Shown here in pieces: positions 27,701-37,254 of a stretch of 64,000 nucleotides of DNA. Each line of letters opens with the position of its first letter. Position 1 is the stretch's first letter. Where the stretch lies: the NCBI GenBank assembly GCA_004794785.1, contig SJOL01006482.1:305593-369592 (forward strand). The letters are read 5' to 3'. Position numbers and translations under genes: made by a program. The notes under the pieces were generated by a model. It was not told the DNA's origin. It saw only the letters and a list, made by a program, of their open reading frames with translations, and did no database searches. The DNA comes from Opisthorchis felineus (Eukaryota > Platyhelminthes > Trematoda > Opisthorchiida > Opisthorchiidae).

Positions 27701-30700
27701 TATCTTGAATATCGTACCAACTGAAACTTAAGGCGACCTTCTTGCGGCGCCTTCATTTAAAGAGTATGATAAAGGGGGAATCAGCTGGAATTAAGTGAAA
27801 ACCAAATTAGTGTGCAAATGAGTGTATTTCGCGAATTTCGTACAATTTGGGCTCAAGTAGAACATAAGGTTGACGAGAACCTGAGGACTGCGCTTACCCG
27901 ATGTACCAACTTGCTTTACGTAAGATCGCTTTTATTCAGTCTCTCTGACTACTTGTGAATAACTTATCTACACCAGTTGCTCAATCCCGGTAGGTATCCA
28001 TTCTTCCCTCCAGGAATATCTAGGACCTAAGCAGCTAGACTACAAAACAATACTAGCATCTTTTGTATTATCAGTCTTCACCTGACTTGTCTGGCCGCAC
28101 GGGTCTGGATGTAGACGACTCCAATACCGAGGACAGACTAATACTGTGCCACTTATCCCCTTCCTCTCTTCCCGCTTCAGATAAAAATGTTTTCATAACG
28201 AAACCCACTTTCGTAAGACAAAATAGCCTTAACACTATTGTCAATGTCATTTGTGATGGCTACTTGCGTAAGTTGTAATCGCTACCTACACGTCTTTATG
28301 CTCAATGAAGTCTAATCCTTGCGGACTATTTTTAATCTGCTCCATCTTGTCCGTAGACACGTTGCCAGCTGCTCAATTGTCGAGATCATGAGCAATTTTC
28401 GCGGACGCCAGTAGTTGCTCTTCTGTCCTTTGTGGCTACAAGCAACATTAACAAGACCTCTACAGATAAGTCACTGACGAACAACTCTAAAGCGGTCTCC
28501 GGTTTGCTTTGTGTAGTTCAAGTTGATGGCCATATGACACTTTATAATATAGCGGTAAGTCTATCAAAGTGAGTATCCAGCTGATTTGATGCGCTCGTTA
28601 AATCAGCTGCTTAACTTTTCACCGTAATGCACATTTATAATGAACTGACTAGTCGGTATTTCAAACGTTACCTCGGTTGTATCACACAGTTGCTTCGTAA
28701 GCGAAAATGAGAACTATCAGAAAACAGTGTGGAACTGCACTCTTTCCTCAGGTCCATATGGCTGACACTTAGCAGGGAGAGTTAAGCATACCACATCGCT
28801 TTTCAGTAGAGAAATAATTGCAACACGACTTTTAACCCAAACACCGCGTGACAGCAGGACTTACGGGACAACCATTGTCAGGTTGTAGAGCTGTCGAGAA
28901 TTTAAAAACCCGCCAGGTGTACAGTATTATCACCACTGGCTCACTTTGACTCAGTCCAACAAATTTTTGACTATTACCTCTTACTCGCTTAGCTTAGAAA
29001 GCTTTCACATCCACACCCATTTCACCCGAACTGTTCTCCTGCGTTTCTGGCGCTACTATTTTAATGTATCTAAAAAAACACGTACGTCACTCAAGCACTC
29101 ACCTGCCCAATAAACTGCAGTTCTTCGGCCCGGTTTGGGTCAGTGACACAACAAAGGATACACACCACTAATCAGCTGGAGTAGGCGCGAAACTCGATTC
29201 CGTTGCCTTCTGTTTCGTTGTTGACTGCACATCATCAACTGCGCGCCTATGATGTCTCCTCGTATGGTGACGAGACGTTTGCCAAGCTTGGCGAACAAAT
29301 CAACAGCCACCTGATCAACGACCAATGAAATCACCCAAGCTACCAATATTTCAACACATTACCAACAATTTCAGGCATTCCACGCTCAAAACAGCCCATC
29401 GATGGGAGACCTTTGCCTGCCGACGTGTTTCCACACTACAACAGGCCTACTTCCTTCATAAATGCCTGCGGAAATGTGTAGTACCACGTAGCGTAACCTG
29501 TCGACCGCCAATAAACCATCCACAGGCCTGGATAATAGCCAGACAGAATGTTCGACGGATGGACGGACGCTCATAAACGCACTAGAAAATACGAAAGAAT
29601 ATCCAGTGAGCACTGAGAGGCCTGCCTGAGGGCAATAGGACCAGACCTCGTGAAACAACTTAGCATGACAATAGGACGAAGAGTTAACTCTACTTCTAAA
29701 AACAGGAAAGGTTATCTAGAAAGCAAATTCTCTAAGGTTATTAGGAATCAGGAGTACAAAAGCGATCACAACGAAGCCTGGTTAATGAATCTATCCAAAA
29801 GCTGAAGAAACTGTTCTTATCAAAGGCTTAGCTTCAACTTCAAATACGCGACAAACCTAGAGTATTCAACCAGCCTAGATGTGGCGATGAAATCTATCGG
29901 ACTCAAGGAGAACGCTTACCAACAAGTCTGTCAAACCGTCATTCCGGCCATCACACTCAACAGGCCACTCGACGTGTTTTCCTGCAAAGAAAAAACAATT
30001 ATTAGGTTGAAGAGGGATGAAACAGTGATTGTACCAGCAGACAATGGCGGCTAACAGTGTTCATGTACAAACAGGACTACATCAATAAAGCAAAGGCCCT
30101 ACTCAAAGACATAACTAATTATCACCGCCTAGAACGTGACAAAAGCAAACAACTAGCAAACCGAATCAACAGGAACTTGAAAGAACTCCAAGATTTCCAC
30201 AAAATTACAAAAGAGGTATATTGGAGGATGAGAGATCGTGATTCGACCAGTCCCCGCTTCTACGGACTCCCAAAGGTGGACAGAGGAACAATGCCCCTCC
30301 GAGCAATAGTATCACTCCCGGAAATAGTGAGCTAGTCTTTTGAAAGAACTATGAAAAATCGAAGAAGAGAACGACGGAAAACTGACATTTCTGAACGTCC
30401 TTATCGCTAGATTGCCGAACGGACAGCTACAAACTGAAGTCTACATAAAGGCGACTCATGCGGACCAAATTTTGAGCTACTACAGCAACCATCCAAATTG
30501 TTACAAACAAAGCTGCATTCGGACACTTTTCAAGTGGTTCAAGATCACTCAGGAGACCAAAGACGACTAATGTAACAACACAGAATAGAAGCAAACGAGT
30601 CACACCCTCATGCATCAGGAACGTCGCTAAAATGGCGGCGGAGCTCTTAAGACAGCACAATACGACGGTCGCTTACAAACCTGCGAACACTTTGCGGAGG

Positions 30701-32585
30701 ACACTATCGAAACCAAAAGGAAAATTTCAATGATGAAGAACAATGCCATATACAGGATCCAATGCAAGGATTGTGAAAAACTAAATACAGAACAGACGGA
30801 AAGGAAGCTCTCCACCAGAATACATGAACACAAGCTGGCTACAGAAAATACACGGTCAATTTCCTCTTACCTCCGCGCACAAAGACCGGAAAGGACACCA
30901 GTTCGATTGCAGCATCATTCGCATATTGGCTCAGGCAAGAGTGAATAAGGAACGTGAATTTGTGGAAGCATGGTACTCCACCGAAGAAGCTATCGACAAA
31001 TTTATCGAAATTAACCCTATTCGTCAACCAATAAGAGCAACAGAACGCCAGAACCACGGAGCCTTGAGCTTCAAAGTAACTAGACGAGAAACTCATAATA
31101 GAACCAGGAAAGCCTGATCCAAACGGACCGATCAATTTGATTGGAGGAGGTGCCCAGTCAGTAAACCGAAGTACCAAATTAACTGGTGGACACCGGGATA
31201 CAAGCCGTTACAATGGAGGAAATAGGGCAATGCAACTAATCAATCAACCACAACGCGATGCAAATCGAGAAGGGGTCAATCAAAGCCAGAAAGAAACTAC
31301 CAAAAATCGAAGGCACTGAGATAACCAATTGGCTCAAAGGAACACAGATCACAACGAAATGAAGATCACAAACGGACCAGTAAATTCACGAAATGCGCCG
31401 TCATCCAACAAGCCAACTTTAACAGATGGTCTTCACATGCTATATAAACTCACGCAGGCAACGAGGAAGTACGCACCAATTGCGCACTGATAGTGTCTCC
31501 TGGTATGGTGACGAAACGTTTGCAAGTCAATTGCCAAACTCGGTGAACAGACCAACAGCCACCTGATCAACAACGAACTTACAAAGACAGTTTCAAGCAA
31601 GAATGTCACTTCTTATGGCCGGCCGATAGCATTCAATTGACTTCGCTCAATTGTGGCTGGTCTCAGTAATAAGCAGCTCCTCACATTTATGCTGCATTGT
31701 ATCAATGTCCATAGATGATTGGTGCATGTGACGATAACTCCCTCAAACTGTTTATTGCCTGTAATCCAAAATGCGCTGATATAAGAATAAATTTGACACC
31801 TACTAGATAAGAATATCTAGACTCACAATACCAGGATGTACTTTCAAGATACAAGCGCAGATAGAGCTGTCACGGGTGGTCTCTTCCGATGGTCCTTTAG
31901 AGATGGACCATTGTATTTGATAGTAAGATGTGCCTCTCAATCGTGCTACCGAAATTCGCCCTCGGTCACTTGCATTTTCCCTATTGGGCACACATGTGTT
32001 AAATAATTTTGACAGTAGGTAATGAAACCTAGTGCTTATGAAATGTCCGTGAACAACACTGACCGACCGATATCGAGCTTTTGGGAAACAAAACGATGGT
32101 TGACCAGCATGCAAGCTAACGGATTAATAACATTCATATCATTTCAAGTAGTCGTAGTAACTTTCTAGCTTGCCGCGACAACCTTTTAAAAAAAAACTCA
32201 CCCATATTGTTGCACTTCTGCAGAGCCGTCGGATATCCGGTCGCCTGGCCAGCAATCAAAAAATTGCACAAGCAATGCTTCTCCCTCACACAAAAATACT
32301 TCACAACTGTCTTGCACAAAATATTCTCCTGATTGGCTGCAACGGAGCCATTTTCTGTTGTCAGTGGAGGTTCAGTGTCTACACAACAGACCACACAAAC
32401 GTCCGACATCCGCACTGGGAAGGTGAACTCCACGATCTGTGTGCCAATATATACCATCATGTGAGTATGATGGAACAGTATTTTACTCGTCATTTTCCTG
32501 CAAATTAGCTAGCACTGTCCTATCAAATTCCCCACTTATCGACACTTCTGGGTACATCTCAGCCCAACTATCTACAACTCCCAAA

Positions 32586-32636
<51 letters not shown>

Positions 32637-35600
32637 TAGCCCGGCAACCAAAATTGTTTAAGAAAACCAGCATCTACAATCACATTATTGACGCGCCGTC
32701 TGTCTTCCGTGGTCGCAGTCACTTTTAGAATACAAAAACGTGCTCCACTAAACATAATATGTATAGAAAACTCAGTAGCTGAAATGGTGTCATCGGTCTC
32801 CACTGTCCTTTTCTCCCGGTAAACATTATTCGGGATTAATAGTTCTGTTGGTTCTGTAAAATGTGACCGCACCTTTCGGTCTTTTCTCATATGAACAGTG
32901 CATTAAAGACGTCACACACTGACAGGTCATTTCAGCAAAGTGCAAAGAGCGTAGAACAGCTCACGCGCGAAATTGCTACCGTGCAAGCTGCAGAGCTATT
33001 TGTTGCTTAGCTGCAAAGTTGACCTTTTCGGTATAGTGACCACAAAGGGTAGACTTAAGCAAGGAACAAACCACAGGGATATAACCCACGTACATGTTGC
33101 CGGGTTGCCGCCTTAGCGCCGACTCAGAGATTGCGGTACCCATCTCGGCTGAGAATCATCGGATCAAAGTCGATGGTGAATATTTTCATCCTGATCGACA
33201 CCACCTTCATAAATAGCGGTGGCAGCTTCGACGTCTGTCATCAAATTTCCTTGGCTAAGCAGGTCATTTGCCTTCCATCAGTTAACTACGTTACCGGCTG
33301 AAAGATTTGAGCTTTCGGTCGAAGACTCCTGAGGATTCATGGGTTGCACGTTTTCAATGATTCCTGGCAGCCCTACAGTACATCTGGACTTCGGCACAAT
33401 GAGGTTAGCCTAGCTTTGAATAGGGATAATCTAAGTTTACACAATTTAGCAAAAAATGGGTAGTATGCTTACCAGGTATCTCTTAGGGAAGCGTATGTCC
33501 AGTTCAGCTTGATTCACCACAAAATGGTTAAGGCACACAAGATACTAAGCATACAATAAAGAAACATTGCACAGATACGCAAACCTACAATATGCACCTC
33601 ATTGGTCTTGAGTTACCCAAGAGCGAACATATTAGACTGGACACTGTATCTCGGTGGAATTTTATTCTGATGATAATTCTGCTTGTAATCACGACCCCTT
33701 TAGAGTACTAGACCCAAATTATAAGTTAGACCAAAGTTTGGTATGGACTTCCTGCTCTAACTACAAACCCCCATGTAATTTTGTTCTTAACTTATGCTGA
33801 TCCAAGTCTCTGTTTATTTGTTCCCATGCCCGTCAGCTCACTGAAGACAAGAGGGTAATCCCATTTATCTGCTGCATCTGTCCGCACCAAACAAAATCCT
33901 CTAGTGGGATGCCCATCTCTGAATTTGGGGAAAGCCCAACTAACACCAGCTCCTCAAAACGTCTGCAACCTACCAACTTTTGTCTTGTTGCAGCAACTTT
34001 ACTGAAACATGAAGACCCTGAAGCAGTACATTTGAGAATATGCTCCTGGGAGCCAAGAGGACAGAAGCTGATAGCCTGCGACAAAGTGACTAAAATACTC
34101 AACCTGAACATCGCTTGCGAATTGGTCGGGATCACCTACGCGGAAATCGCTGGTGCCTCAAGTATCTGCGTCTGTTTAACAACTCAGGTTTATTGGTTCA
34201 ATCTGAAGGTAAATTTATTGCATTATATAGTTACTTTTTCGAGAAAACCTATGGAATAAGGAAGTGAATATTGGGAAGTATTTGTTTTAATAGAAACTTC
34301 AAGGAGCAAGCCGGTTGTGCTATATTTCGTCTTGCGATGTCTCTTCAGGGGGAAAATATACTCATCTCAAACCATGGATAAGGTCTCCCATACGAGGTTA
34401 TTCCGATGTACACGAGCATTCTGAAAATAAAGTTATGTGACCAGATTACCCACCCTTATTGTTGAGCTGGTCACATAAATACTGGAAAACCCGAATTCAC
34501 TGGCATTTTGGTTCGTATATTAGAGGTTCTTGCCGAACTTTTATGTTTCTAAATGGCGTTCAGTGCATTTGCAACATCCTTGAAGGACGTAACTTCATCT
34601 CTTGCTCGGTGGAATTTCGGATGTCGTTCGCACTTTATAGTCTCCAAATTTTATCATCCTCTTCCGTCTTGATAATGCACACTTTGTCTGGCTGCTTTAC
34701 GTAAATTTGGTATATCAGCTGCGAATTTTGTCAAAGAAGCTTCGTGATATCATTGTGAACAGCATGGTTTGGTTGCTTGCAGTTGTTCCCCGCAAATTAT
34801 TTGAGCTTATTTCAGATCGTTGTAAATTATATAATCAAGTACACAATGAGTAGCCCCGGCCAGCTTTTTCGCGTAGGTAGTAATCTTCAGAAGTCATCCG
34901 CTGGTATGAATGTAAGTAACCGATCCTTGAGCTTTGGGCATTCACCGCGTGGAGACAGGGATATGCAGGAAGTTTCTTGTAGGTGGGATAAAGTCTGACG
35001 CGGTGTCACGCTACCAAATCTTCGAGCAATCAAGGGCAGATAGCAATATCTAGGACAAATTAACAAGCTTACTGTCTCAGATAAAACTGCAACTAAATCA
35101 GACGTGTAATTTTTCCACTGGATTCTATTTGTTGGGTGTTGGTTACTTGGTACCTAGTAAAAAATTAAAATGCTCTGTCTCGCCTCCATAACAACAAATG
35201 TGCTAGCATTTCATCCATATGATTTTCATCCAACTTCATGCTTTATATTTCTGTTGCTACGCTTCACCTTTGCTGCTCACCTGGATTTTGTGAAAGTCGC
35301 TTGACCTCATGTCTACTTTAAAACTGCCGCTCTGCGCTCAACCCGCCAGTCTGCTTGCACCCGTCTGGCCCCAAACGTTTTCCGGCTGTGCTACGCAGGC
35401 ACCCCAAAGTGAACGTCTGTGGACAGCTGCGAGCACAGGAAGACTTCTTGAGATTTCCGCATTCGAAAGTCAGAGGCGTCGCGACGCACAGGGACGCAAC
35501 TGTTTGATCATGCTCTACGCAGTCCCGTCAGATTCAAAAATAACCACCGTAACATCCACCCTGAACGAAAAAGAAATTGTGAGTTTAATTTGAGGCTAAC

Positions 35601-37176
35601 AGCTACATGTTGAGCAGAGCCATGTGAGCAACCGCATGAGTGGTAAAGAATTATGGATCAACTGTCAGTGAGTGGGTTTCAAATACACCGTAATCCGCGA
35701 AGTGGACAGGCGAATGTTTGGCCTCCTTTTTTTCGGCAGATAATAAGACGGTATTCCTTCTAAGAGGCGCTCCATCGAGGAGAATTCTACATTGGGGAAA
35801 TCCCCCTTGTTTCCAGTTGGATAATCTATTCTTGACAAGGCCATCTCCCATCGCTATAGACATCCAATACTTTTGTTTTCGGAAGGGTGATTTTGTAATC
35901 CAGTAAAGAACGTTATTCCAACCATTATTCACGAAATAGAGCAAAACCCTTTTTTCAATTACGGTATTGCAGTTCTTTTAAACGACGTGGATTAAAGGCA
36001 CATACCAACGAACACCTGACTGTTTTCTGTCAAATTGGCTAAATTGTGGCCTCAAAAGTCGCAACATACTGTCACAGGTCGACAAATGTCGAGCCTCAGC
36101 TTACTTTCTCCTTGATGGCACTTCTTTGGCGTGATCCGTCATGTGCTAATTGCTGATCGCAGTATTTTTACGTGTCATTACCTGACATCGGCGAACAACG
36201 TACCAAGTATTGGTCGAAACAGGACACAAGTAACTCAGCTTTCATGTCTGGTAGCTTATTGTTCCATCCCTAGTTGGCCACTGTATGACAAATTAGACTC
36301 AGGACGCTGTTTCTTGAAACGCGATTATAGGTTGTGTTGTGGAATACGACGTTGAAAATATGATCGTGGAGCTCTTTATTCCAATGTAGAAACAGGCATC
36401 AGGGGAGAAGCAATTTTATGGTAACCTGTAGGGTAATTATTAAAGTTCTTTTGTTTGGAGGGGGCAAGTGGTTCAGCTTGTATTTCTTTCTTTCCGTTCT
36501 GTGTTTTCAGGTTCTTGTTGGAACTGACAAAGGTGAAATCCACGTGATCCATTTTCCGAAAAACTATCATGTCTGCAAGGTATGTATGTGCTGTTGATGT
36601 GATGCCTAAGAACTTATTGACTTTTGTTTCCAGTTTATTGGAAATATATTATTTACTTTCTTCTCATTCGCAGTAATGCTCTTCTTAAGGGACTATACGC
36701 AGTCCAATTCCCGAGGAAGTAGTTACGCCACATTTGAAGATACACTAATGAGAGGTTTTCCCTTAGAAACCCAATGTGTATATGAATGCTCGGTATTTGC
36801 ACTGCTGTGATATATCAGCTGAGCTGTCAACGACAGAAGCAGTAACGCCATAGAGAGTTAAATCTTTCTAGACAGGTCAGAAACCCCACTGTGGTCAAAT
36901 GATAAATGATGGCTTTCTCATTTCAGTAGCAGGGCCTCCAGGGTATTTTCCGGATTCAGTGGAAGCATCAAGATATAAATGCTGAAATATGTTGGTTGTG
37001 CTTCCAAAGAGACAATGCGCCCTCCATGGATGCATTAGTCAGATTTCCTAGGATAGACCACGTACTCCGCACAACATAGGACTGTGTTCTGCGCGGCGTC
37101 CGTTTGTTTCTATCTTTTTCTGAGTGGACAGACTATGTTTACCTTTGCCAGCGAACTCAGTCAAACTGACATATAG
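7162..37176 (+). CDS. 14-exon gene, unrecognised protein with coiled coil and beta-blade-like C-terminal half (5' incomplete)
   Basis: The exons are 7162-7899, 13648-13699, 15487-15864, 16575-17160, 19451-19930, 23974-24421, 28075-28267, 28385-28554, 32224-32460, 33837-34208, 34816-34911, 35297-35578, 36511-36579 and 37132-37176. They total 4146 nt, about 1381 codons. Every junction agrees in phase and the joined frame has no internal stop. Residues 1 to about 850 are polar and low-complexity (Ser, Pro, Gln, Asn), with a coiled coil near residues 205-262. The rest has recurring hydrophobic blade-like strands ([77 protein letters not shown]). That pattern suggests a WD40-like propeller such as those in JIP3/JIP4 or ARHGEF10, but I cannot name the family. 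No start codon is visible. The introns hold several mobile elements. Confidence 0.72.
8030..8750 (-). mobile_element. RTE-like element fragment, RT C-terminus and 3' UTR
   Basis: On the minus strand, 8520-8745 reads the RT C-terminal block in shifting frames ([20 protein letters not shown], then HRLRW). The 3' UTR follows down to about 8030 and ends in TTGATTGA-type repeats near 8030-8060. The same 3' UTR recurs at 38.8, 44.0, 57.1 and 60.2 kb. It is 5'-truncated near 8750 and sits in intron 1 of the 14-exon gene. Confidence 0.8.
8994..9043. repeat. TA microsatellite
   Basis: An imperfect (TA)n run interrupted by TGTATA, CTTATA and TTAATA. It lies just before the hammerhead-like repeat at 9090-9146. 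Confidence 0.95.
9090..9146 (-). ncRNA. Hammerhead-like repeat, lone copy (family of the Penelope termini)
   Basis: Read on the minus strand it aligns with the repeats flanking the Penelope-like element. The order is a 5' stem I arm (CAACAG), a TTGAAGA core (expected CUGANGA), the stem II arm GUUUCC, loop UCGAAU, arm GGUGAC, GAAAC, and a 3' stem I arm (CAGTTG). The first core base is C to U, an extra U precedes stem II, and U16.1 has become C, so activity is doubtful. It continues toward 9050 with the shared sequence GCCAAGCTCGGCGAACA. Confidence 0.5.
10378..10470 (-). ncRNA. Dispersed repeat with hammerhead-type core, copy A
   Basis: On the minus strand the core is intact CTGATGA, then ACCCC, loop AAAAA, GGGCT, then AAAC (expected GAAAC). 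The 3' part (CTGTCGGAGAGTTTTCAGCAG) matches copies at 17.9, 43.6 and 50.9 kb. Loss of G12 would probably kill cleavage. Flanking plus-strand sequence to about 10680 also recurs near 27.8 and 43.65 kb (GTGCAAATGAG). Confidence 0.5.
11095..11200 (+). repeat. tRNA-derived SINE relic
   Basis: A perfect pol III B box GGTTCGAATCC at 11158-11168 lies about 45 bp after an A-box-like TCGGCAGTGAGG. The spacing fits a tRNA head. No cloverleaf closes well, so this is a relic and not a tRNA gene. Confidence 0.4.
13648..13699 (+). CDS. Exon 2 of the 14-exon gene (coiled-coil continuation)
   Basis: This is a 52-nt exon with acceptor CTTCCAG and donor GTAAGT. It reads [17 protein letters not shown] plus one base. 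The heptad pattern extends the coiled coil ending exon 1. It enters in phase 0 and leaves with one base, which pairs with the two-base start of exon 3. Confidence 0.7.
15487..15864 (+). CDS. Exon 3 of the 14-exon gene
   Basis: The acceptor is GACTTTCAG and the donor is GAG|GTGAGT. It is 378 nt and polar, with no recognised domain. Asn, Pro, Ser and Arg are frequent ([19 protein letters not shown]). The long open frame between good splice sites and the phase match on both sides support it. Confidence 0.75.
16575..17160 (+). CDS. Exon 4 of the 14-exon gene
   Basis: The acceptor is TTATTTAG and the donor is CTG|GTAAGT. It is 586 nt and starts with a Ser run ([10 protein letters not shown]). It is Pro/Ser/Asn-rich and probably disordered. 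It takes one base from exon 3 and leaves two bases for exon 5. Confidence 0.75.
17675..17860 (+). repeat. Possible tRNA-like SINE relic
   Basis: An A-box-like AGCCAAGTGGTACGG lies at about 17689-17703. A degenerate B box may be present near 17760-17780. It is weak and based on these boxes only. Confidence 0.25.
17930..18020 (-). ncRNA. Dispersed repeat with hammerhead-type core, copy B (best stem II)
   Basis: On the minus strand the order is TTAC, CTGACAA, GCCC, loop CAGGA, GGGC, GAAAC, CGGTA, GTGAAC. Stem II is a perfect GCCC/GGGC. A short stem I (UUAC with GUGA) closes next to the core, and ACCGGU is a palindromic stem III as in minimal, possibly dimeric, hammerheads. One core base differs from consensus (CUGACAA for CUGANGA). 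Confidence 0.5.
19451..19930 (+). CDS. Exon 5 of the 14-exon gene
   Basis: The acceptor is CTGACTTTCAG and the donor is GAC|GTAAGT. It is 480 nt. It has a short helical stretch ([16 protein letters not shown]), then acidic and Ser/Pro-rich sequence ([15 protein letters not shown]). The phase fits exons 4 and 6. Confidence 0.75.
20001..20060 (-). ncRNA. Hammerhead-like repeat relic, lone copy (Penelope-terminus family)
   Basis: The minus strand keeps GGTGACGAAAG, GGCAAGCCAGTTGCC and the following GGCTCGGCGGA. The CUGA side is badly decayed (ATTGACAAACC). It is recognised only by alignment with copies at 9.1, 29.2 and 31.5 kb. Confidence 0.4.
20579..21265 (-). pseudogene. Unidentified long frame with one internal stop
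   Basis: One minus-strand frame stays open for about 227 codons except a single stop at 21017-21019. It includes [17 protein letters not shown] and [18 protein letters not shown] recognise no domain. It lies in intron 5 of the 14-exon gene, antisense to it. It could be a decayed retrogene, part of an unknown mobile element, or chance. Confidence 0.25.
21756..21793. repeat. TA microsatellite
   Basis: A near-perfect (TA)n run of about 38 bp in intron 5 of the 14-exon gene. Confidence 0.95.
22417..22434. repeat. Short TA microsatellite
   Basis: A (TA)n run of about 17 bp. Confidence 0.85.
23339..23402. repeat. TA microsatellite containing an assembly gap
   Basis: TA repeats run on both sides of 27 unknown bases (23359-23385). 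The gap is inside the repeat, so its true length is unknown. Confidence 0.95.
23974..24421 (+). CDS. Exon 6 of the 14-exon gene (first blade-like strand)
   Basis: The acceptor is TTTGTAAGCAG and the donor is AAA|GTAAGT. It is 448 nt. It is polar at first, then shifts to [15 protein letters not shown] and ends with a hydrophobic, beta-rich [19 protein letters not shown]. That last segment looks like a propeller blade edge. It leaves in phase 0. Confidence 0.78.
24422..28074 (+). other. Intron 6 of the 14-exon gene, no gene seen
   Basis: This 3.65-kb intron is bounded by GTAAGT and ATTATCAG. Short frames on both strands (for example 25359-25634) show no recognised domain or good splice pairs. 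Sequence near 27780-27830 resembles 10600-10680 and 43620-43690, so a dispersed repeat fragment is present. Confidence 0.5.
28075..28267 (+). CDS. Exon 7 of the 14-exon gene
   Basis: The acceptor is TTTTGTATTATCAG and the donor is TTGC|GTAAGT. It is 193 nt. It has an acidic loop ([13 protein letters not shown]) followed by beta-like [12 protein letters not shown]. It leaves one base. Confidence 0.65.
28385..28554 (+). CDS. Exon 8 of the 14-exon gene
   Basis: The donor GCG|GTAAGT is strong. The acceptor is weaker (GTCGAG). I chose it because only this AG restores the frame from exon 7; the better-looking GTAG at 28353-28356 would be out of phase. The exon reads [15 protein letters not shown], then [18 protein letters not shown], another blade-like strand pair. 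Confidence 0.6.
29236..29330 (+). repeat. Left terminal repeat of the Penelope-like element, hammerhead-like
   Basis: It aligns with 31477-31580. It has stem I arm CAACTG, a decayed core (CCTATGATG), a stem II pair (GTCTCC/GGTGAC) with loop TCGTAT, and GAGAC instead of GAAAC. The 3' stem I arm is deleted between short TTGC repeats. It is followed by the shared tail CAACAGCCACCTGATCAACG. Confidence 0.6.
31477..31580 (+). repeat. Right terminal repeat of the Penelope-like element, hammerhead-like
   Basis: Stem I arms CAATTG (31477-31482) and CAATTG (31528-31533) pair, with an inner GCA/TGC helix next to the core. The core is CTGATAG (expected CUGANGA), and stem II is GTCTCC/GGTGAC with loop TGGTAT. 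GAAAC is intact at 31513-31517. Stem II has one U-U mismatch and one extra U at its base. Hammerhead motifs in Penelope terminal repeats are established knowledge; activity here is inferred. Confidence 0.6.
32224..32460 (+). CDS. Exon 9 of the 14-exon gene
   Basis: The acceptor is TTGCACTTCTGCAG and the donor is CAT|GTGAGT. It is 79 codons, phase 0 to 0. It contains [20 protein letters not shown] and [18 protein letters not shown], beta-rich and typical of a repeat blade. It lies just downstream of the Penelope-like element in the preceding intron. Confidence 0.72.
32589..32633. repeat. TA microsatellite
   Basis: A (TA)n run of about 44 bp shortly after exon 9 of the 14-exon gene. Confidence 0.95.
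33837..34208 (+). CDS. Exon 10 of the 14-exon gene
   Basis: The acceptor is GCCCGTCAG and the donor is AAG|GTAAAT. It is 124 codons, phase 0 to 0. It has a Cys-rich strand ([15 protein letters not shown]), a Ser/Thr linker, then [20 protein letters not shown] and [17 protein letters not shown]. Confidence 0.72.
34816..34911 (+). CDS. Exon 11 of the 14-exon gene
   Basis: This is a 96-nt exon with acceptor CTTATTTCAG and donor AAT|GTAAGT, phase 0 to 0. It reads [20 protein letters not shown] followed by a Ser/Asn-rich tail. The short frame rests on the two strong splice sites and the phase match. Confidence 0.6.
35297..35578 (+). CDS. Exon 12 of the 14-exon gene
   Basis: It is 94 codons, phase 0 to 0. 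The donor is ATT|GTGAGT. The acceptor is GTGAAAG after a pyrimidine-rich run; it is the least certain boundary of this exon. It has a Cys/Pro-rich start, then [20 protein letters not shown], a clear blade-like motif, and a charged end (TLNEKEI). Confidence 0.62.
36511..36579 (+). CDS. Exon 13 of the 14-exon gene
   Basis: This 23-codon exon has acceptor GTGTTTTCAG and donor AAG|GTATGT, phase 0 to 0. It reads [15 protein letters not shown], then PKNYHVCK. The V-GT-xG-xIHV pattern is what made me suspect a propeller. Confidence 0.72.
37132..37176 (+). CDS. Possible terminal exon 14 of the 14-exon gene
   Basis: A strong polypyrimidine tract and acceptor (TCTTTTTCTGAGTGGACAG) lead into 14 codons ending at TAG in the expected phase. 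AATAAA lies 79 bases downstream. Because the exon is very short it could be chance; the real 3' end may be elsewhere. Confidence 0.4.
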   Translation, partial: TMFTFASELSQTDI

Positions 37177-37254
37177 TCTGTCACGTGGAGTCACACACAA
37201 GGGGACATATCTCAATTATATAGTCGTAAAAGCTAAGAGAGTAGTATTTAACAT

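Larger units (their letters stand above)
29236..31580 (+). mobile_element. Penelope-like element, internally deleted, with terminal direct repeats
   Basis: From 29930 the plus frames read the Penelope RT N-terminal part ([16 protein letters not shown]), then [15 protein letters not shown] and [19 protein letters not shown] at about 30260-30325. The frame jumps straight to the post-palm segment ([20 protein letters not shown]) at about 30370, so the palm with the catalytic Asp pair is missing. The GIY-YIG region follows at 30730-30840 ([15 protein letters not shown], then [13 protein letters not shown]) with its second motif degraded to NTE. A C-terminal block to about 31115 is typical of the family. 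Direct repeats of about 95 bp flank it. It lies in intron 8 of the 14-exon gene, sense orientation. Confidence 0.88.

Noticed and set aside
36901..36995. Alternative terminal exon after CATTTCAG ([18 protein letters not shown])
   Set aside because: Joined to exon 13 in phase 0 the first codon is TAG, so this frame is not used.
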